Source: UBA4877 sp002399345 (lineage in GTDB: Bacteria > Bacillota > Thermoanaerobacteria > Thermoanaerobacterales > UBA4877). From it: 64,000 nt of DNA. The translations under genes were made by a program, and so were the position numbers. The stretch lies in NCBI GenBank assembly GCA_036752905.1, contig DAIORT010000005.1:1-64000 (forward strand). Direction: 5' to 3'. A model generated the notes under the pieces. That model ran no database searches. It saw nothing but the letters and a program-made list of their open reading frames with translations, and was not told the origin of the DNA. Below, piece after piece: positions 54,881-61,881 of this stretch; within the stretch, counting starts at the first letter, position 1; every line of letters starts with the position of its first letter.

Positions 54881-55631
54881 ATTTTTCTTCCTCTTCTGTA
54901 TCAAACCCGTATACGATATCACCTCTAAAACCATTTAACAACAATTCTTCATATTTACCAGTTGAAACGAGTTCTTTACTTTTTAATTCCTCAGCTAATC
55001 TAACATATTTTCCAAAAGTAGCATATTGCTTCTCTTCAGGTGTGGGTTTATATAACTTATCGTCATAGCCAAGTTTTTTAGCTGAAGCTATTATTCCTGT
55101 CTTCATAGTATCAGCCTTTTCACGGGTTATATATCTATCGTTTATTAGTCTCCATAGTATGGCCTGCCTGCTTATACCATAATATTGCTCTATCCTTATA
55201 ACATCCTCTATCTTAAGTTGATATTTTTCTTTTTTAATTTTATTTTTAATAAAATAATTGAGTGACTCATATGGTACTAAAAAATAAGATGCGAACATAT
55301 CTGCTTCCTTTTCCTGAGTATCTTTATTTATTTCAAGGTCTACAGAGCATACAATACTTTTAAAATCCTCATGGAAAAACAAATGGTACAGTTCATGTGC
55401 TATTGTAAAACGCTGTCTTCCATAGGTTGAAGTAGAATTAACTCCAATAACTTTATTCTTTCCATCTCTAATACACATTCCACTTACTCGGTTACTCATA
55501 GGGTAAAATACAATGGTTAAATCATCGTTATTGTGAATTAAAGAGAATATATCTATTGGAGAGTCCACATCTTCTCCGAAATCTTTACGTAAGCTTATTG
55601 CTTCCCCATTTAATTCTATTTTCTCTTTCAA
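54873..55631 (-). CDS. ImmA/IrrE-type metallopeptidase
   Basis: 252 residues from a TTG at 55631 (GAGGGGGAA upstream). Zinc motif HELYH (FTIAHELYHLFFHEDF, near 80) with ADMFASYFL providing the third ligand near 114. ImmA cleaves XRE repressors in mobile elements. Starts 3 bases after the XRE gene. Confidence 0.9.
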   Translation of the reverse strand: MKEKIELNGEAISLRKDFGEDVDSPIDIFSLIHNNDDLTIVFYPMSNRVSGMCIRDGKNKVIGVNSTSTYGRQRFTIAHELYHLFFHEDFKSIVCSVDLEINKDTQEKEADMFASYFLVPYESLNYFIKNKIKKEKYQLKIEDVIRIEQYYGISRQAILWRLINDRYITREKADTMKTGIIASAKKLGYDDKLYKPTPEEKQYATFGKYVRLAEELKSKELVSTGKYEELLLNGFRGDIVYGFDTEEEEKYD

Positions 55632-55634
55632 CTG

Positions 55635-55973
55635 TTATTCCCCCTCAAGTAAGCCTTCCATAAAGCGTAAATTGAGTGCTATTTTATTCATGGCTGCTAT
55701 TATTTTTAAATCTTCTACATCCACACTCTTTGCTCTAAGTGCTATTGGCATTGGTACAAATTCACTAGACTCATCCACAAAATACTCCATAGTACATCCA
55801 AATAGCTCCGCTGCCTTTTCAAGCACATCCATGCTAAACTGTCTTTCATTTTTTTCGCATTTTGAAATATAACTCTGATCAACACTTAAATATTCTGCAA
55901 TCTGACTTTGTGTAAATCCACTTTTCTTTCGTAACTCATTAAATCTTTTACCTATCAATTCAAAGTTTAACAT
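55635..55973 (-). CDS. XRE-family repressor of the XRE-ImmA-PIN module
   Basis: 112 residues: helix-turn-helix at about 19-40 (TQSQIAEYLSVDQSYISKCE), followed by a helical tail. AGGAGGTGTAAC before the ATG. Probably represses its own promoter and is a substrate of the ImmA-type protease encoded downstream. Confidence 0.9.
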   Translation of the reverse strand: MLNFELIGKRFNELRKKSGFTQSQIAEYLSVDQSYISKCEKNERQFSMDVLEKAAELFGCTMEYFVDESSEFVPMPIALRAKSVDVEDLKIIAAMNKIALNLRFMEGLLEGE

Positions 55974-55995
55974 AGTTACACCTCCTCTTACTTAT

Positions 55996-56053
55996 ATTAT
56001 ATGTTAGTCTTGTCATAAATTCAACTAATTATTCATTTTAATTTATGACAAGA
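55996..56053 (-). promoter_or_regulatory. Promoter and palindromic operator of the XRE-ImmA-PIN module
   Basis: -35 TTGAAT (56024-56019), 17-base spacer, -10 TATAAT (56001-55996). A perfect 14-bp inverted repeat TCTTGTCATAAATT / AATTTATGACAAGA (56008-56021 and 56040-56053) has one arm inside the spacer and the other upstream of -35, the typical layout for autorepression. Confidence 0.8.
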
Positions 56054-56355
56054 TAAAATAAGGTGTTACTATTTTTATCATATCCCATACATCTAGCTAC
56101 ATCATCCCAGCCCTTATTGTTTATATATCTCATCTAGCCCCATTTTGTTTCATTTCATCTAGTGCTTTTTTAAGTGCGATGTCAGCTTCTTCCACTTGTC
56201 TGTTGGCTAGGTCTTGAGATAGGCCCTGTGTTTTTAAATCAGACTCCTCCCAGTTCAAGCTCACTATCTGATAGTGGAGGACTACAAAGCTCCGCCTTTT
56301 TATTAAATAACTCTTTTGCCTGGTCTGTAAATAAGAACTCGTCCAGCATAATGGC

Positions 56356-56734
56356 TCATAACATTGTTACGATTACATCATCTAAATATTCCGTTATGAG
56401 TTTGTCTCCATCATTGATGATAATAGTAGGATTCTTTACTCCAAATATAAACCTAGCACTATCTAGAGCACCTCTATCAAAGAACGGAAAGCTATCTGCT
56501 ATATTTACTTTTAGTTCTTTATATTCATCTTTATTGGTAATCTCATCTATAGGGAAATACACATGAATTGAATACCACTGCAAATGACACATTTGGAAAT
56601 GCCTTCTCTATATCTTCCATGTCAATCCAGTCCTTTGGGTCATCCAAACGTTCATTGTCTAAATCAAGTACTACATTATCTGTTGAGATAAAGTTGTCAT
56701 TTGACCTGTGGTAGTTTTTATACCTAGCACACAC
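56356..56734 (-). pseudogene. Remnant of a plasmid/phage primase-polymerase gene
   Basis: Two frames of one gene: 56734-56543 (NFISTDNVVLDLDNERLDDP, DMEDIEKAFPNVSFAVVFNS) and 56592-56356 (HVYFPIDEITNKDEYKELKV, FPFFDRGALDSARFIFGVKN), matching consecutive parts of archaeo-eukaryotic-primase-like proteins of mobile elements, with a deletion/frameshift at the join. 56100-56355 holds short open pieces I cannot identify. Confidence 0.6.
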
Positions 56735-56929
56735 ATGGGGGATTTGCTGGATTTGTTCAATAATAAGTTATTCAATGAGGATTTGTATTCTTTATTTGAT
56801 AAGCAATCTATTAATAATAAAATTGCATATTATAATTTTTATGTTTACACGTTACAACTTCAAAAATATTGCTATGATGAGAGCATTTTTACTAAAGAAA
56901 AACTAGATTGTTTAGAATTAAAGTATTAA
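56708..56929 (+). CDS. Small hypothetical protein (doubtful)
   Basis: 73 codons, AT-rich, acidic/tyrosine-rich (LFNNKLFNEDLYSLFDKQSI). No ribosome site or family recognised; GGGGGATTTG is upstream only of a later part. May be a fragment. Confidence 0.2.
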   Translation: MVVFIPSTHMGDLLDLFNNKLFNEDLYSLFDKQSINNKIAYYNFYVYTLQLQKYCYDESIFTKEKLDCLELKY

Positions 56930-57033
56930 GTATCAGTGTTAAAGCACCCCAGTAAGAGCCAAGGAGACGGTTCCTGTGATTAAAAAATAACAACAGACAT
57001 GAAATTATCTATTGCTATGAATATATAAATACC

Positions 57034-57243
57034 TTAAATTATTAATTTTGATGCTATGATCTTAAAACTATATTTCTGCTTACTCCTGTAAGTCTTGATG
57101 TATTTTTTAAGAGTTCCTATAATTTTTGTTGCATCTTCTTCGTCTTCAAATATAGTTTGCCTATTTATTCCCCTTAATATCATATGATATATTCCTGTTT
57201 CGCTTTTTATTCTGGCACCTCTTGGCATATTTTTCCACCCCAT
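57034..57243 (-). pseudogene. Truncated REP-associated tyrosine transposase (IS200-like)
   Basis: 69 residues matching the N-terminus of TnpA-REP/Y1 proteins (MPRGARIKSETGIYHMILRG then INRQTIFEDEEDATKI). The HUH motif region and Tyr are missing after residue about 60. Confidence 0.7.
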
Positions 57244-57271
57244 GCAACTCTACCATGCCCATGACTTTTGT

Positions 57272-57405
57272 CAATACTGCATCACAGGTACCTATATAAA
57301 TAAAGCGTTTAATAGATTTATGGCTACCTTTTTGGAGAGTTTAAATAGTAATTTCATTATTTGATCGAGTTTCAGTTTCTCGGATGTGCTTTCTTTTTTA
57401 ACCAT
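57272..57405 (-). pseudogene. Second copy of the Rpn-like N-terminal fragment
   Basis: About 167 bases (57272-57438) nearly identical to 54149-54316, ending at the same internal deletion point, so the damaged form itself was duplicated. Confidence 0.6.
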
Positions 57406-57548
57406 AGTATTCTCCATAAAAATATTATCTATTATATCACATATACCAAGTACAATAAAAGCTTGAAGTGATTAAAACAAATATCGCTCAATACAGCTTA
57501 AAAGCAAAACAGTAGAACCGTCCCTATGTGTTCTTTTTTTACTTCACT

Positions 57549-57582
57549 ATAAAAATATCGTCAGCTTATATGGAAGCTGACG
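57549..57582 (-). terminator. Terminator of the surface-protein transcription unit
   Basis: Stem CGTCAGCTT/AAGCTGACG with a 6-base loop, then ATATTTTTATAG on the minus strand, about 40 bases after the last exon's stop. Confidence 0.75.
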
Positions 57583-57622
57583 GAAAAATAAAAAGGGTGT
57601 AAATCGCTTGTACTATGCTTTA

Positions 57623-58366
57623 TTATATTTTCTGTACTAATCCTTCTTTAGCTATATTTAAAAACCTTATTGCCTTATCTATTTCATCTTTAGTTACATT
57701 TTCTTTCTTATTTACTTCCTTAGCAGCATTTAATGCATCCTCAAAAAAATCCCAAGTTTCTATAGTATAATCGTCTTTTTTTATATCTACTGCATTATTT
57801 ATTGCTGATATTAAGTCAGTCTTATCTACTGGCGGATAAAATTTAATTTCGTCACCAGTACCTATTACTTCTTTTCCGTCTTCATTTTTGTTAGCCTTTA
57901 CAATAACTTTTACACCTTTATCCACTATTGCTGTTATAGGTTTTGATGTTATTATCGTAACTGTTTTATTAATAGCTACCGGATAAATAAGATAAGCATG
58001 ATCGGATACATTTAGCGTTGCATTTTCTGCATCTAAAGTTAGACACCCAACTGTGACATTCTTGCCAATGTTCAATTTACCTCCTTTTGTTTTAAAGACC
58101 AAACTATTACCAGTCGTAAGCTCATTCCAAGTATTTTTAGAGACCTTATTAATTGTTATAGTTCCAGTTACTATTGAGCGATTATTCACTGTAGCGTCCG
58201 GTGCATTTACAGTTAAATCACCATAGGTGGTCAGACCTGATGGCAGGTTTAAATCATTTGAAGCAGTATAATTAATTGTCACATTTCCTATAACCATACC
58301 CTCTTTGATGTTAACTTTTTTATCAATATCATTTATCCCAGCTTTTAAGGTATACTCTTTTCTACC
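57623..58366 (-). CDS. Surface protein exon 3 (alternative C-terminus)
   Basis: 247 codons open from the intron B 3' end (first codon GGT at 58366) to TAA. There is no initiation signal at the junction; the first ATG is 23 codons in. Sequence GRKEYTLKAGINDIDKKVNI, then beta-helix-like repeats (MVIGNVTINYTASND, LTVNAPDATVNN, LTLDAENATLNVSD), and a C-terminal helical FIVAR-like segment (ISAINNAVDIKKDDYTIET). It is in phase 0 with the GAA codon that ends exon 1 and exon 2. No GTGCG motif follows, so it is the terminal exon. Confidence 0.75.
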   Translation of the reverse strand, partial: GRKEYTLKAGINDIDKKVNIKEGMVIGNVTINYTASNDLNLPSGLTTYGDLTVNAPDATVNNRSIVTGTITINKVSKNTWNELTTGNSLVFKTKGGKLNIGKNVTVGCLTLDAENATLNVSDHAYLIYPVAINKTVTIITSKPITAIVDKGVKVIVKANKNEDGKEVIGTGDEIKFYPPVDKTDLISAINNAVDIKKDDYTIETWDFFEDALNAAKEVNKKENVTKDEIDKAIRFLNIAKEGLVQKI

Positions 58367-58435
58367 ATTCCTTACCTATCCTTGCGGATTTCGGCAGGTC
58401 TACACCGTACGTGCGGCTTTCACCGCATACGGCGT
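58367..58435 (-). ncRNA. Intron B domains 5 and 6
   Basis: Domain 5: 34 nt (58435-58402), stem ACGCCGTA/TACGGTGT (G-U wobble), two-base bulge CG, upper stem TGCGGT/GCCGCA with GAAA loop; triad CGC at positions 2-4. Domain 6: ACCT...AGGT with an ATCC-GCAA-GGAT tip; candidate branch A is 7 nt from the 3' end. Confidence 0.9.
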
Positions 58436-59380
58436 TCCATCGATAATTAATTACCGACTAGGTTCCTTCGCTCCTTCTTGTTTTATCCTCTCCGTATGTT
58501 ACCACACAGATACAAGCGGCAAGATATCCACGCTACTATGAACCTGCTGAGCCCGTATATTTCTCATTATCCTGTCAGACTCAAAATATACAGCATCAAA
58601 CGTTCCATTTTACCTATCCCTTTTATCAGATGATAGATGAAAGTGATAAATGATAGATTGACATCATTCAACTCTCATTTTTTATCTGATTTTTCTGATT
58701 ACCTTAGATATCCACATAAGTGCTTACTTCGCTTAGGTTTAATAGCCAATTATTCCTAAGCCTACAAGGTATCTCATCCTTATAGATTTCTACCAAGCTG
58801 AAGGCTTATGCATTTTAACAGTAGAAATTATATTTATAAGCCCCATCATCATGGATTAGCATTTGTTTATCTTAGCAATCTTTTAAGGAGTCCCGCAGTT
58901 ACTCAGAGGATAGATGATAGAGAATAGAGGATAAATTCAAATTCCTCAAAACCTCCAACTCCAAACTCTTACTCATTAATGAAAGTTCATCTGATGCCCA
59001 ACCCAATAATTATGTTTTTTTATCTCTTTTTTTATCATCATGCAAATACTAACAACCTTATGTTATTTAACTAACAGAGGAAAGAGGATAGATTTCTCTA
59101 CTTTCACCTATCAACCATCATCTGGTTTCTTACGTCCTTACCTGGCTTCACAGAGCAAAACCTGACAGAGCTTTGTTCTGTGCAGGGGGATCAGACTCAA
59201 GACAGCCGGCTATTTGTCTTGGGCAGAGATTACACCTGCCAAATCGGTAAAACAGTTAGAAAACATATCTTTCATCACAAAATAGGAGGGAACTTAATTA
59301 TGTCCCCTCCTAATCTTGCAAACTGTATTCAGTTTTCCGTTCTTTTCGCCGTTACCGGCTTATAGAACACCGTTTCGCAC
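58367..59380 (-). mobile_element. Group II intron B (no reverse transcriptase)
   Basis: 1014 nt from the canonical 5' motif GTGCGAAACGG (59380) to ...GGTAAGGAAT (58367). Domain 5 and 6 are intact. The 5' about 700 and 3' about 280 nt match intron A nearly base for base; the domain 4 ORF of A is absent. The functional 5' splice site is predicted 8 nt upstream (after 59389), before TAACAAAA. Confidence 0.85.
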
Positions 59381-59385
59381 TTTTG

Positions 59386-60357
59386 TTATTCAGCAGAGTT
59401 GTAATTAACTGTATAATAGCTTCCATCATACATACTGCCTGATGCATTACCAGCTATATCTCTTACAACTAAATAGAATTCTATATCCTCAAATGGCCTG
59501 TCTTCACCAAGTTTATCCGCAAATTGATTACTATCGCCGAAATTAATTTTCCAAGTGCCATCATCATAAGTTACTACAACTCCTGCAGTATTAAATTTCG
59601 ACTGTTTACCACCATAGGGGTCGTTTTTATCGGCATAGACACTGAACTCCGGTATTTGATTTTCTTCTGGAGTAGAAGAATCATTACCATAACTGTGATC
59701 TATCTCTAATTCTTTAAGTTGTACATTATCAGAAGCCTTTACAGTTAAGACATAGTTGTCATCACTATCTTTAGTAAAAGTTGTATCCGACCCATCTATA
59801 TCTGGATCCTCTAGATCAGTCGTAACAAACCAAAATTGTTTTTTATATTCATCTTCTATTTTCTTAGTAAACAAACCTTCGATACCTTTACCTGCTACCC
59901 AATCACCATTAGATGTCTTTCCATCTATCCAGATAGCTGGTAAATCTTCATCTGCAGCAAATGTCAAAGTTCCGTTTACTGTTAGTTTTGGCTCTTTTGT
60001 TACACCTTCACCCTGTGATACTTCAATTCCACCAAACTCATTACCGCTTACATCAACAGTTCCTTTCAAGGTTACGTCTGAGCCATTTACTAAAATAGCA
60101 GCGTCTCCACCAGCAATGGATAAATTCTTGATTGAACCCTTTGTCTTGTAAAATTGGAGAACATAGTTGCTACTCCATCCGTCTTGGTCATCCTTAAATG
60201 TTAATTTGTAACCATTGCCATTAATATTTTTTTCTGTTGATGCTTGAAGTTTATCTGTTACTTCGATGTCATTCATTATATTGATTGTTTTAATATCAGG
60301 ATCTTCAATAGCTTCCTTTAATTTCTCAAAAGTAGTAACATCTGCTACTGTTTCGTC
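59386..60357 (-). CDS. Surface protein exon 2 (alternative domain)
   Basis: 323 codons plus TAA. Open from intron A's 3' end (GAC at 60357), starting DETVADVTTFEKLKEAIEDP, without a start codon or ribosome site at the junction; an ATG occurs 27 codons later. Beta-helix-like strands (KNLSIAGGDAAILVNGSDV, LTVNGTLTFAADEDLPAI) and an Ig-like end (YLVVRDIAGNASGSMYDG). Ends NSAE then TAA, 8 nt before the GTGCG of intron B. Joined to exon 1 by the shifted splice it gives EIAE-DETVADV in frame. Confidence 0.75.
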   Translation of the reverse strand, partial: DETVADVTTFEKLKEAIEDPDIKTINIMNDIEVTDKLQASTEKNINGNGYKLTFKDDQDGWSSNYVLQFYKTKGSIKNLSIAGGDAAILVNGSDVTLKGTVDVSGNEFGGIEVSQGEGVTKEPKLTVNGTLTFAADEDLPAIWIDGKTSNGDWVAGKGIEGLFTKKIEDEYKKQFWFVTTDLEDPDIDGSDTTFTKDSDDNYVLTVKASDNVQLKELEIDHSYGNDSSTPEENQIPEFSVYADKNDPYGGKQSKFNTAGVVVTYDDGTWKINFGDSNQFADKLGEDRPFEDIEFYLVVRDIAGNASGSMYDGSYYTVNYNSAE

Positions 60358-60426
60358 ATTCCTTACCTATCCTTGCGGATTTCGGCAGGTCTACACCGTA
60401 CGTGCGGCTTTCACCGCATACGGCGT
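60358..60426 (-). ncRNA. Intron A domains 5 and 6
   Basis: Domain 5 is 60426-60393, identical in pairing and GAAA loop to that of intron B; domain 6 ends AGGTAAGGAAT at 60358. Confidence 0.9.
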
Positions 60427-60675
60427 TCCATCGATAATTAATTACCGACTAGGTTCCTTCGCTCCTTCTTGTTTTATCCTCTCCGTATGTTACCACACGG
60501 ATTCAAACGGCAAGATATCCATGCTACTATGAACCTGCTGAGCCCGTATATTTCTCATTGTCCTGTCAGACTCAAAATATACAGCATCAAACGTTCCATT
60601 TTACCTATCCCATTTATCAGATGATAGATGATAGAGGAAAGATGATAGATTAAAAGCATAAAAAACAAAAGCATA

Positions 60676-60740
60676 AATAACAAATCCCTAAATAACAAAT
60701 CCCTAAATAACAAATCCCTAAATAACGAATCAAAACCTTT
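60676..60740. repeat. 15-base direct repeats in intron A
   Basis: About four tandem units of CCCTAAATAACAAAT (last one with AACGAAT) inside the extra domain 4 DNA, between domain 5 and the IVP ORF. Possibly a slippage product. Confidence 0.8.
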
Positions 60741-60815
60741 AATAAAAATCAAAGACCTAGATAGCAAACTAAAACCTAGACAACAAACCAAAGCCTTAGA
60801 TAAAAGATCGAAAAA

Positions 60816-61172
60816 CTATAGAGATTTTCGAGTGGTCTTTACCGTTGAGACCAATATCTTTATCAGTTCTCGACAATCTTCTATCATTGAGCTATACATC
60901 TTATCATCTATATAATCTGTGGATTGTAATAGATCCAGCCAATATTCCGTTTCTGAAGCTTCTTCTAACGCTACATTCATTTTAGATAAATAATCTCTTT
61001 TACTTTGTGCCTGTAGCGCTTCCTTGATATTCGCTCCTATGCTTGTACCGGATCTTAATATTTGTTTAGACAAAACATATTCCTTTTTATCCTTACACAA
61101 ATATTGATACAGCCTTACAATCCGTATTGAAAACTTAAATGCTTTCTCATATCCTATACTTTTAGGCATCAT
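60816..61172 (-). CDS. Four-helix-bundle protein (23S rRNA IVS/S23-type) inside intron A
   Basis: 118 residues (ATG at 61172 or 61169). Family pattern: YEKAFKFSIRIVRLYQYLC near 8-26, LSKQILRSGTSIGANIKEAL near 38-57, YLSKMNVALEEASETEYWL near 68-86. IVP-type proteins occur in rRNA intervening sequences, in diversity-generating retroelements (Avd) and elsewhere, and tend to bind nucleic acid. Encoded on the sense strand of the intron. Role, for instance as a splicing cofactor, is speculation. Confidence 0.85.
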   Translation of the reverse strand: MMPKSIGYEKAFKFSIRIVRLYQYLCKDKKEYVLSKQILRSGTSIGANIKEALQAQSKRDYLSKMNVALEEASETEYWLDLLQSTDYIDDKMYSSMIEDCRELIKILVSTVKTTRKSL

Positions 61173-61881
61173 TAGCTCTCATTTTCATCTGATATTTTTG
61201 ATTGCCTTAGATATCCACATAAGTGCTTACTTCGCTTAGGTTTAATAGCCAATTATTCCTAAGCCTACAAGGTATCTCATCCTTATAGATTTCTACCAAG
61301 CTGAAGGCTTATGCATTTTAACAGTAGAAATTATATTTATAAGCCCCATCATCATGGATTAGCATTTGTTTATCTTAGCAATCTTTTAAGGAGTCCCGCA
61401 GTTACTCAGAGGATAGATGATAGAGAATAGAGGATAAATTCAAATTCCTCAAAACCTCCAACTCCAAACTCTTACTCATTAATGAAAGTTCATCTGATGC
61501 CCAACCCAATAATTATGTTTTTTTATCTCTTTTTTTATCATCATGCAAATACTAACAACCTTATGTTATTTAACTAACAGAGGAAAGAGGATAGATTTCT
61601 CTACTTTCACCTATCAACCATCATCTGGTTTCTTACGTCCTTACCTGGCTTCACAGAGCAAAATCTGACAGAACCTTGCTCTATGCAGGGGGATCAGACT
61701 CAAGACATACGGCTATTTGTCTTGGGCAAAAATCACATTTGCCAAATTGGTAAAATAGTTAAGGGACTTTAACCACAGTATTTAGGCAAAAGGGGAAATT
61801 TAATCCCCTTCTGCTTATTAGTGTTTAGTCTCTCGTTCCTTTCGCCATTACCGGCTTATAGAACACCGTTTCGCACTTTTG

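Larger units (their letters stand above)
57244..57622. other. Gene-free stretch before the surface-protein terminal exon
   Basis: Holds the second Rpn-like fragment, the terminator of the surface-protein unit, and otherwise nothing recognised. Confidence 0.5.
60358..61876 (-). mobile_element. Group II intron A (no reverse transcriptase, IVP ORF in domain 4)
   Basis: 1519 nt from GTGCGAAACGG (61876) to GGTAAGGAAT (60358). Same ribozyme as intron B plus about 510 nt (roughly 60653-61165) inserted where domain 4 should be. The insert carries the four-helix-bundle ORF and AT-rich direct repeats. Domain 5/6 intact. Predicted working 5' site after 61885. Confidence 0.87.

Noticed and set aside
58305..58541. 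Plus-strand ORF, repeated at 60266-60532
   Set aside because: Both are antisense to domain 5/6 and flanking exon; the repetition is due to the intron, not to a gene family.
59180..59365. 61-codon plus-strand ORF within intron B
   Set aside because: Lies antisense in conserved ribozyme sequence shared with intron A; no ribosome site or family.
59386..60276. Treating exon 2 as an independent gene starting at the ATG 60276
   Set aside because: No ribosome site before that ATG, and 27 further in-frame codons run up to the intron end, which fits an exon better.
60676..60740. CRISPR array from the 15-base repeats
   Set aside because: Units are contiguous without spacers and no cas genes are present.
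57623..61876. Diversity-generating retroelement suggested by the Avd-like IVP protein
   Set aside because: No reverse transcriptase and no template/variable repeat pair with adenine-specific differences was seen.
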